Below, one piece after another: positions 1 to 5,765 of a DNA stretch of 5,765 nt. The stretch comes from Nitrososphaeraceae archaeon (GTDB lineage: Archaea; Thermoproteota; Nitrososphaeria; Nitrososphaerales; Nitrososphaeraceae), in contig JAICSL010000123.1 of NCBI GenBank assembly GCA_025936955.1, positions 1-5,765 of the forward strand, read 5' to 3'. The first letter of the stretch is position 1; each line of letters starts with the position of its first letter. A program made the position numbers and the translations under genes. Under the pieces are notes generated by a model that saw only the letters and a list, made by a program, of their open reading frames with translations, was not told the origin of the DNA and searched no databases.

Positions 1-3000
1 AATATCTTCATTGTTAGATCGTTCCAGATTTACAAGGCAACGATGTACATAAAGCTGCAGACTTGAAATAGCGCATACAAGACGAGAGATACGAAAACAA
101 CTGCCCATTTCAACGTCAAGTAGAAGATATGAATATAAGTCATTCAGATCTTTGAATTTCAAATCTGCTTGGAGAGCTATGATATAATTGCATAGGACAT
201 CTCGCTTCATTACATTGATGCTGTCGCTATATGGCTCAAGTTTTTCATTGCGAGTTGTTTCGTCGTATTTAGAGCTAAAAGCTCCCAACACAATATCTCT
301 TGCATAGAGTAAATCATCATAATTATTATCTTGGCCAAGCCTCGCTAACGAAAATCCATTAATACCTAGTATATCCGATACCTCTAGACATTTCCAGAGA
401 TATTCGACTGCTTCGATCGGTTCTGTTGGAAAAGCTAATGATTTTACAAGGGAATTGATAAGACTTTTATCTTTTTTCCATAGATTACTTAAGATGTCTA
501 TATCCTTTGTTAAGAAGGCATTATTTTCTAAATAGCTATTTAAGACAGATTGTACTAGGGATTCAGCTTCGTCTTCATTTTCTATCTTTGTGTGCTTATT
601 GTATGCAACGAGTAGTAGGATATCGTCAAGAGTAAGTTCTTTGAGGTCCACTATACCAACTAGTTGTTTTTTAGTGGTAATGAAATGGACGGTTTCTTCT
701 CTGAATTTTAGATTGCTAAAGAGCAGAAGAGTCCTTTCTATTTCTTGTAGCAGGTCTATCAGTGGAACTAAGTCCAGTGTATTGATAGGCACTCCTTCTT
801 GAGTAAAGGTAGTGTTTAGAGCGGTTTTGATACTGTCGGTGGTGGTATTATCGTTAATATCGGTGGGTATCCATTTGTTAATGATATCTCCTAGTTGAAC
901 AGGACTCAGATTGAATAATGTCAATAGATGGGTCGTTAGATCATCTATTTCGATTTCAATAGGAGGGTCGTTAGACCTCTGGATCTCTAATACCAGATTT
1001 GCTACATTATCTAATGTAATTTTAGACTTTACTATTCCACTTTCTTTTCCAAGAAGAATGTAGTTAAGCTCAGAGACTTTGAATGGGGTAGTATTGATCC
1101 CTTTTTTGAAATCGATCAATTTGAAAACCTGTTCAAGATCTTTAACAACAATATCACTATTTCCTGGTAAAGCAAAGTTGAGATTTAGAGCCACAATAAA
1201 ATCTTCAATAGCCAGATTTAGTGCTTTAGCAAGCCTAGCATGACGATAAAGCAGAGAAATTGCATTCTTGTCTAATTTGCAATCTCCATGATGGTTAAAA
1301 GGAATTTCGTCCTTTAGCAGGCCAAAGAGCAAGAGTAGTTCTGTCTCTGAAATACTCAGACCGGCCAATAGTAGAGGTGTTCTAGAATCGATAGTTTGGT
1401 CATTTGGATCATCTTTGTTCAATGAATAATGGTGGTAGGGATTATCTGGAGGCGTAGAAGAGTTAACACTACCTGTATTTGGATCTACACCAAATAATTT
1501 TTTTGGATCAAAGATACGCTCAAAGAGCATCTTATCTCCATCATTAGCAGGAGGTTCTGGATAATTTTGTGAAACTGGAAGAAAGTGAAAAAGAGCACAT
1601 AGTTCTTCTACAGTTAGCTTCAGCGTTTCCTGTATATCTATTAACTTGGCAACAAATGTAACAGCCGCTGCATTCAAGTCTGAGGAAATAATATTAGGCA
1701 ATGCTTCACTCAATGAAGACAATATCAAATCCAGCTCCAAAATACTCCAAGGGGATTTCTTCCATAGACGTATAAAGCGATGAATAAAGTCAAGTCGTTC
1801 AAATGTAAGCTGATTAAGTATCTCTTCAAAATTCTGCAATAGATCGTCTGCAGCAGGATCCTCTTCTTTTCTACCAATCTCGATATTTTTTAGATCAGAG
1901 TTAAACCTGATTGATAGTAACTGATCTAGTTGTTTGCGACTTATGCCCGCAAATCTGATAAAATCTTGTAACGGAAAATCTGTAAATGAAGCTCGATTGC
2001 CAAATCTCCATTTTATATTTTCAATGGGATTTTCTTGGGTGGTAATAACTGCAAATTCCTCTTTAGACAGGTCGATTCTTGCGCGCCATACTTTGTCGTC
2101 TATGAGCTTTAAGAGACGATAGATCTCATGAAGTGACGTACTAAAGTGATTTAGATATATTTGCAATTCTTCTAATGGAAGATTAAAAGGAAGAGAAAAT
2201 GAGACTTTAGAGAGTAGAGAATTCTCGCTAAACTTGTCGTAAACATCTCTCTCATCAGGCTGCTGTATTATAATGCTCTTGACATAACGTTCCAAAACTT
2301 CATTTACTATAGTAAGATACGGAATAAGAGTATGTGTATTATCGCACGTAAGCTCGAGATCCCAAAGATCTTTTCTTCTCTCAGCAAGCTTGAGTGGATG
2401 ATGATCGTTTGGTGGTGTGAAGACTTGCTGTGAAACATTAGTATCAATAAAACGCATAAGGTCAACAAAGTAGGCAGCTGGGCTTAGGATGGACATACAC
2501 TCCTCACAGCCACAGAAATTCTGTAATCCGAAAAGGGCAGAAAATCCATTAATCTCTTGTAATTCGTTGGCTAGTTGCCTGGTACTGATGTTAGCCATCC
2601 TTATGTCTTTAAACTGGCCTTTGAGTGCATCTCTGATAGTCTCAAAGTTATGTGCTACAACTTCAGAGTATCTTTGAGCTTTGCCATAGGTTAAACGAGC
2701 TTTGCCTAGATCTAGTCCAGACGATTGTATAAATTCACTTTCAGACTTTTCTGATATCGCCATGACAGAGTCGTATCCTTTGCTTAATAGTGTCATACTA
2801 TCTTCTGGGTCATTAGCAATATTCAGAATTCTCTGATAAGACATCGCCTGTTTTCTAATCATTGGTATGTCTGTTGATTGAATATCGCTCCAGTTAACAT
2901 TACCGTCTTTGGTATCAAAGAAGTTTGCATATCTTAGATCAAGCTCTGGATTATTTGCAAAGAATTTTTTGAATATCTGAAGACGAGAATTGATTGATTG

Positions 3001-4071
3001 TTTTTTTGCAGCTAGATCTAACTGTTTGTCATTTATCAATCTGATTAGGCCTAAACTGCAGTTGGTATTTGCAAATGCGCTAATCTCTTCCAAATCTCCC
3101 AGCATTCTAGTCCGGGTTTCTGCACCGATACCTCTCCAGTCTGTAACTGCAGGACCGTTGCCATTGACTAGTTTGTCATTATTGTCTAGTAGAGTATTTA
3201 GTGAATCAAGTAGATTTATCTTATTCTTTGTGTTATCATTTTTTTCGACTAATCGATTAACAAGGAATTGCGAAGGATAAGTTCTCTTAATATTAAATAG
3301 AATATTTTCTGCATAGGTCACACTAGTTTCATTAGGAGGTAAAGAAATTTGTTCATTTTCAATTAGTTTTTGCCAGTCATATTTTTCCCAGCTCACTAAA
3401 CTAATAGTCGACTTTAAGTCTTGCGTCTTCAAAGCTTTAATAAACTGAAGATTGTCTCCAGTAAGTTTTGAAAGTGAACCAACTAAAATTAAACTTTGCT
3501 TCTGCTCTTCCTTTATGACCCCTTCCTTTACCAGGTTCGATAATATGGTATCATCAGTATCATCAAAATAAAGCGAATTTTTATCAGCTAGTTTTTTTGT
3601 GGTTTCATCATCTAAGCCAGTGAGCTTAGAGTATTCATTAATCTTGACGGTACGGATATCAGAGTCAAATATTGGGTTTTCACTAAGTGGAATATCTAAA
3701 TGCAGCAAATCATCTATTTTTGTAGATGGCATTGTTGCAAGGTGACGTTCAATTTCTTCGGCTTCTTGTATGAGCTTCTTATTGTCACTTTGCTTGATTT
3801 GTGCAAGGATTTGTTCCTTAATGACATATAAAAGGTCATACTCTTCCAATTTTTGATAATCTATCTTTGAAACAACACCTTGCACAGCTCTACTCATCGG
3901 ATCACTTACTGAACCGATCGTGTTGATTATTTGGGAATGAAGGTATTCGTTTAGCTTTGATATAATAAAGTTAGCTTGATCTTTACTCAAGTGATTCAGA
4001 TCCTTCAGAGTCTCAAAAAGTATAGTTGGTTTAAGGAGTTCAGATGAATCTTTTGGTAGTCTCCCATTCAT
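1..4071 (-). CDS. Tc toxin TcA-like subunit (VRP1 / neuraminidase-like family), N-terminal 1357 residues; 3' end outside window
   Basis: The frame is open without a stop from the ATG at 4069-4071 to the left edge. In Tc toxins the A subunit is a pentameric, receptor-binding, pore-forming injection device. Family signatures in order are: TGDNLQFIKAL and SLPPNETSVTYAENI (about 205-257); a helical part with MSYQRILNIAND and GKAQRYSEVVAHNFETI (about 410-480); a cysteine cluster CGCEEC (520-525) running into SPAAYFVDLMRFID (530-543); ERRKDLWDLELTCDNTHTLI (564-583) and VNEVLERYV (589-597); FSLPFNLPLEEL (625-636); FIHRFIRLWKKSPWSI (762-777); LYRHARLAKAL (941-951); and the block LDVEM...RLVCAISS then LQLYVHRCLVNLE (1318-1350), which opens the neuraminidase-like region. 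Receptor-binding, TcB-binding and channel parts should lie beyond position 1. About 515 residues precede the VRP1 motif. No signal peptide is visible, as expected for Tc proteins. The ATG has no Shine-Dalgarno site; a TTG at 4090-4092 in the same frame is a less likely start. An upstream in-frame TGA (4093-4095) limits the choice. Confidence 0.94.
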   Translation of the reverse strand, partial: MNGRLPKDSSELLKPTILFETLKDLNHLSKDQANFIISKLNEYLHSQIINTIGSVSDPMSRAVQGVVSKIDYQKLEEYDLLYVIKEQILAQIKQSDNKKLIQEAEEIERHLATMPSTKIDDLLHLDIPLSENPIFDSDIRTVKINEYSKLTGLDDETTKKLADKNSLYFDDTDDTILSNLVKEGVIKEEQKQSLILVGSLSKLTGDNLQFIKALKTQDLKSTISLVSWEKYDWQKLIENEQISLPPNETSVTYAENILFNIKRTYPSQFLVNRLVEKNDNTKNKINLLDSLNTLLDNNDKLVNGNGPAVTDWRGIGAETRTRMLGDLEEISAFANTNCSLGLIRLINDKQLDLAAKKQSINSRLQIFKKFFANNPELDLRYANFFDTKDGNVNWSDIQSTDIPMIRKQAMSYQRILNIANDPEDSMTLLSKGYDSVMAISEKSESEFIQSSGLDLGKARLTYGKAQRYSEVVAHNFETIRDALKGQFKDIRMANISTRQLANELQEINGFSALFGLQNFCGCEECMSILSPAAYFVDLMRFIDTNVSQQVFTPPNDHHPLKLAERRKDLWDLELTCDNTHTLIPYLTIVNEVLERYVKSIIIQQPDERDVYDKFSENSLLSKVSFSLPFNLPLEELQIYLNHFSTSLHEIYRLLKLIDDKVWRARIDLSKEEFAVITTQENPIENIKWRFGNRASFTDFPLQDFIRFAGISRKQLDQLLSIRFNSDLKNIEIGRKEEDPAADDLLQNFEEILNQLTFERLDFIHRFIRLWKKSPWSILELDLILSSLSEALPNIISSDLNAAAVTFVAKLIDIQETLKLTVEELCALFHFLPVSQNYPEPPANDGDKMLFERIFDPKKLFGVDPNTGSVNSSTPPDNPYHHYSLNKDDPNDQTIDSRTPLLLAGLSISETELLLLFGLLKDEIPFNHHGDCKLDKNAISLLYRHARLAKALNLAIEDFIVALNLNFALPGNSDIVVKDLEQVFKLIDFKKGINTTPFKVSELNYILLGKESGIVKSKITLDNVANLVLEIQRSNDPPIEIEIDDLTTHLLTLFNLSPVQLGDIINKWIPTDINDNTTTDSIKTALNTTFTQEGVPINTLDLVPLIDLLQEIERTLLLFSNLKFREETVHFITTKKQLVGIVDLKELTLDDILLLVAYNKHTKIENEDEAESLVQSVLNSYLENNAFLTKDIDILSNLWKKDKSLINSLVKSLAFPTEPIEAVEYLWKCLEVSDILGINGFSLARLGQDNNYDDLLYARDIVLGAFSSKYDETTRNEKLEPYSDSINVMKRDVLCNYIIALQADLKFKDLNDLYSYLLLDVEMGSCFRISRLVCAISSLQLYVHRCLVNLERSNNEDI

Positions 4072-4116
4072 TTTCTGTCGTTGTTTATGCAATCAGAACA
4101 ACCTTTGAAACTTTTT

Positions 4117-4135
4117 GTGTGTTATAAGCATTTCT
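4117..4135 (-). promoter_or_regulatory. possible TATA-type promoter element of the TcA gene
   Basis: On the minus strand the sequence reads GAAATGCTTATAACACAC, with the core TTATAA at 4127-4122. Purine-rich GAAGAAA just upstream resembles an archaeal TFB-recognition element. Transcription would then start near 4099, giving a leader of roughly 28 bases to the ATG. The same bases contain TATAAC, one mismatch from a bacterial -10 box, but no acceptable -35 hexamer lies 16-18 bases upstream. An AT-rich region makes chance matches easy, so this is a weak call. Confidence 0.25.
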
Positions 4136-4151
4136 TCAGGTTTCCTTTGAT

Positions 4152-4246
4152 ATGATGATTATGATCTGTTTTAATCAGAATCTAGCGTGAAATGATGATC
4201 CCAAGTGAATACATTAATAGCCTAAATCAGCCACTGTCATCATCAT
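4152..4246. repeat. ATGATGAT direct copies with an inverted ATCATCAT copy
   Basis: ATGATGAT occurs at 4152-4159 and again at 4192-4199, 40 bases apart. The complementary word ATCATCAT lies at 4239-4246, within TCATCATCATG, followed by ATCATTATCAT. The group lies just upstream of the TATA-like element of the TcA gene, so it could be a set of regulator-binding sites. Simple trinucleotide composition in AT-rich DNA is the obvious alternative. Confidence 0.3.
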
Positions 4247-4339
4247 GTATCATTATCATTAGTTTTCGACAACTAGTTGACGGAATGTTCAAAAGTAATT
4301 TAAGCATAATTGATAGGAACGCTTGTTATATCAGTACCA

Positions 4340-4357
4340 GAAAATGCTGAAAATGCT
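4340..4357. repeat. 9-bp perfect tandem repeat (GAAAATGCT x2)
   Basis: GAAAATGCT is repeated exactly twice without a spacer in the intergenic region. It overlaps the left arm of a small inverted repeat. No function is evident; slippage is a sufficient explanation. Confidence 0.5.
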
Positions 4358-4381
4358 GTCCTGACAGTTTTACAACAGCAT
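4353..4381. repeat. nested inverted repeats, possible weak hairpin
   Basis: ATGCTGT (4353-4359) pairs perfectly with ACAGCAT (4375-4381) across a 15-base loop. Inside it an alternative 5-bp stem CTGTC/GACAG (4356-4360 with 4363-4367) can form. Read on the minus strand, the outer stem is followed by TTTTC, so a weak terminator is conceivable. The stem is short and AT-rich, so an ordinary intrinsic terminator is not supported. Confidence 0.25.
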
Positions 4382-4433
4382 CAAAATCGCCTCTCCCTAA
4401 ATCTAGATCCTTATTTACATTTCCACTGATGAC

Positions 4434-4451
4434 TGGTATCACTAGATACCA
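4434..4451. repeat. perfect 7-bp inverted repeat with 4-base loop
   Basis: TGGTATC (4434-4440) and GATACCA (4445-4451) are exact reverse complements around ACTA. No T-run follows on either strand, so this is not a typical terminator. It could be an operator or a recombination footprint, or chance. Confidence 0.35.
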
Positions 4452-4595
4452 ACTTACGTCAGATTCGGCATCTTAAAGGATTCCAACCAAAATGTGTCCT
4501 GATTGGTAATGCACTCTTATTCCTGGACTCATGTAAGCGCTTCCATACTACCCGTTGCCGAATAAAAGAGGATAATATAAAGGATTAAGAGCTAC

Positions 4596-5765
4596 CTATT
4601 GTCTATTGTCAAAGTGCGATAGTTGCCATCTATCGCCTTTCAAATCAGTTGGTCCCACACGAAACCTATCGAAGAATGAGTGTTCAATATCCGTGACCTC
4701 GAATAGCCCACTATGCCTGTTTGGGGCACCTGACCGTTGTGGAATAACATGTTCCAATTCCATTGGCCGTCCAGTAAGCGGATCCAGAGGCGGTTTACCC
4801 GTTCGCATCCTTGCAAGATCCGAGTTCAGAAATTCGCCAGGCCGAGCGGTAAGAACTCGATTCTTCCAATAGCGTCCCCTGATCGTACCCCACGTAGGCT
4901 CTCTCCCACTTATTAGTGCATCGTGTGGATCTCCTACGCGCCAACGCCTGGTTAGAGATACTGGTGCAGCAGGTGGTGGTGATGCTTGCGTGGCAGGAGC
5001 GGTATCCACGGAACCTTCAATTGTAGCTCCGCCTTCACCTGTGCTTGCAACTACCGCACGTTCTGCTTCTAAAGCAGATGCTTCAGATCCAACAGATGCT
5101 GCATTCGCCTTAGCCAATCTTGCGCCAAGGATATTGAAGGCGCCCGAGACGACCTCTTCTGGTGACTTTGTCACTGTACCATGTAATATTTGATATCCTC
5201 CAACAAGTTCAGGTTGCCACAAAGTAACAGCTGTGATAGAAGTCGTTTTCAAATTCGTCCATGCTTTTCGAGAAGGATGCAGCTCTTCATCTGTGGTTAT
5301 ATCAACGCTCTGTTGAGTATAAGTAGTCCCGTCTTCCCTATAATACTGGGTGCGTGTATAACCCTCTTCCAAGGCCCATGCGCTTCGTTCACGTATATAT
5401 GTTATATCTGAATGCTCATTATAGCTATTCAAGTTATATGTTCCGTATTTACTAGCGTCCGACGCCATATACCGAAACCATTGCTCTTTGGTAATCGTTG
5501 AGCATGAGAGAGCAGTATTTAACTCCTCAGGTGTGATAAACATATCATGGTTGATATCTGCTCCACTGTTAAACTTCTCAATATCGGGCTCGAAACCATT
5601 CGTATCTGAATAGTTCACTGGATTATCTCTGGAATAGCTAAAGACGTTCATCCCTCCGCTCACTCCCATAGGATCTGGATTTAACCATCGTCCCAACCAA
5701 GGTATATAATATCTTGCAGTGTGATATTCAAAGCCTGTTAGTTCATCGCGTTCCATCGCAGTATA
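4596..5765 (-). CDS. Rhs/TcC-like toxin, 3' part: cocoon C-terminal core, EF-hand loop and HNH-type nuclease payload; 5' end outside window
   Basis: The frame runs from the right edge to TAG at 4596-4598. The ATG at 5754-5756 is internal: the preceding codons give YTA, completing the Rhs motif YTxxERDExTG. Residues here are counted from that Met. Residues 1-54 are the end of the Rhs core, with ERDELTGFEYHTARYY, PWLGRWLNPDPMG and NPVNYSDTNG; PWLGRW is typical of TcC-type cocoons. R15, D28 and D51 fit the Arg and two Asp needed for self-cleavage in TcC proteins, which frees the tail. The tail holds an EF-hand loop (D67-E78, DINHDMFITPEE), a helical stretch (about 160-215), an Ala/Ser/Pro-rich linker (about 213-268) and a C-terminal domain (about 285-386). 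This last domain has RGRYWKNR, DLARMRTGKPPLDPLTGRPM, LEHVIPQR with H336, and DIEHSFFDRFR with H359, resembling HNH/ENDO VII nuclease toxins. A DNase role is inferred. No immunity gene follows. The payload has higher GC than the TcA gene. Confidence 0.9.
   Translation of the reverse strand, partial: YTAMERDELTGFEYHTARYYIPWLGRWLNPDPMGVSGGMNVFSYSRDNPVNYSDTNGFEPDIEKFNSGADINHDMFITPEELNTALSCSTITKEQWFRYMASDASKYGTYNLNSYNEHSDITYIRERSAWALEEGYTRTQYYREDGTTYTQQSVDITTDEELHPSRKAWTNLKTTSITAVTLWQPELVGGYQILHGTVTKSPEEVVSGAFNILGARLAKANAASVGSEASALEAERAVVASTGEGGATIEGSVDTAPATQASPPPAAPVSLTRRWRVGDPHDALISGREPTWGTIRGRYWKNRVLTARPGEFLNSDLARMRTGKPPLDPLTGRPMELEHVIPQRSGAPNRHSGLFEVTDIEHSFFDRFRVGPTDLKGDRWQLSHFDNRQ

Larger units (their letters stand above)
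4326..4472 (-). pseudogene. possible decayed coding remnant (48 codons, no ATG)
   Basis: Between a TAA at 4473-4475 and a TAA at 4326-4328, the minus strand is open for 48 codons. It reads SWYLVIPVISGNVNKDLDLG then RGDFDAVVKLSGQHFQHF. Most codons begin with a purine (GAT, GCC, GAA, GAC, GTA, AGT and so on), the periodicity expected of real coding sequence. It shares its reading frame with the Rhs-like gene upstream. There is no ATG; a GTG at 4440-4442 is the only alternative start and lacks a ribosome-binding site. I do not recognise the family. It could be a fragment of an older payload or immunity gene, or a chance open frame, since 48 codons is not long. Confidence 0.17.
4072..4595. other. 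intergenic region without an intact gene, between Rhs/TcC-like and TcA-like genes
   Basis: This 524-base gap holds no convincing complete gene on either strand. The longest minus-strand frames with an ATG are about 19 and 26 codons, so no immunity protein is encoded directly behind the nuclease payload. The part next to the Rhs stop is T-rich on the minus strand (CTTTATATTATCCTCTTTTATT, 4586-4565 area) but lacks a GC-rich hairpin, so no clear intrinsic terminator is seen. The central part (4326-4588) contains several open but startless or interrupted frames that may be gene debris. The left part (4150-4260) carries repeated ATGATGAT/ATCATCAT words and the likely promoter of the TcA gene. Confidence 0.7.

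Noticed and set aside
590..3280. Plus-strand open frames at 590-802, 1934-2122, 2489-2677 and 2990-3280
   Set aside because: All are antisense to the continuous TcA-like frame, which shows family signatures throughout; their Ser/Leu-rich translations are typical of shadow frames.
4434..4451. Hairpin as an intrinsic terminator
   Set aside because: The stem is only 7 bp, about 40% GC, and no T-run follows on either strand.
4310..4588. Plus-strand frame starting with TTG, open except for two adjacent TGA codons at 4427-4432
   Set aside because: The codons often begin with pyrimidines, especially before the TGA pair, there is no ATG or ribosome-binding site at its head, and I recognise no family. 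The minus-strand frame over part of it looks more coding-like.
4596..4609. 7-bp tandem repeat (CTATTGT x2) overlapping the Rhs stop codon
   Set aside because: Two short copies are easily due to chance or slippage. One copy more or less would alter only the last few residues, so no function is claimed.
4606..4872. Plus-strand open frame of 88 codons
   Set aside because: It lies entirely opposite the nuclease payload, which has clear motifs on the minus strand; the plus-strand translation is low in family-like features. The same holds for plus-strand frames at 4990-5193 and 5190-5411.
5754..5756. ATG as the true start of the Rhs-like protein
   Set aside because: The frame stays open to the window edge and the codons before it complete a conserved Rhs motif, so the gene begins outside the window.

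Overview
The window carries two large coding regions, both on the minus strand and both cut by the window edges. Together they look like part of a Tc (toxin complex, ABC-type) locus. In transcription order, right to left, there is first the 3' end of an Rhs/TcC-like 'cocoon' gene with its variable toxin tail (4596-5765). A gap of 524 bases without an intact gene follows (4072-4595). Last comes the first 1357 codons of a giant TcA-like subunit (4071 down to 1), which has no stop codon inside the window.

The TcA identification rests on many family signatures read directly from the translation: a cysteine cluster followed by SPAAYFVDL, the CDNTHTLIPY / VNEVLE segment, FSLPFNLPLEEL, FIHRFIRLWKK, LYRHARLAKAL and the DVEM...RLVCAISSLQLYVHRCLVNLE block. 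The Rhs part ends with the usual C-terminal core signature (ERDELTGFEYHTARYY, PWLGRWLNPDP, NPVNYSDTNG). It then continues into a payload of about 330 residues containing one near-perfect EF-hand loop, a long uncharged/Ala-Ser-Pro linker and a C-terminal HNH-type nuclease-like domain (LEHVIPQR ... IEHSFFDRF).

Working model (inference): TcA forms the receptor-binding, pore-forming syringe, and the Rhs-like protein is the capsule from which the self-cleaved nuclease tail would be injected into a target cell. No immunity-type gene follows the nuclease. That fits a Tc toxin aimed at distant, probably eukaryotic, cells better than an Rhs toxin used against sibling bacteria.

The organism cannot be fixed from this window. 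The TcA gene is AT-rich (sample lines counted by hand give about 28-38% GC) with frequent ATA and AGA codons. It lacks a clear Shine-Dalgarno site and has a TATA-like element at a spacing that would suit an archaeal promoter, so an AT-rich bacterium or a soil archaeon are both possible. The payload part of the Rhs gene is clearly richer in GC (about 52-57% in sample lines), which suggests a mosaic, horizontally acquired tail.
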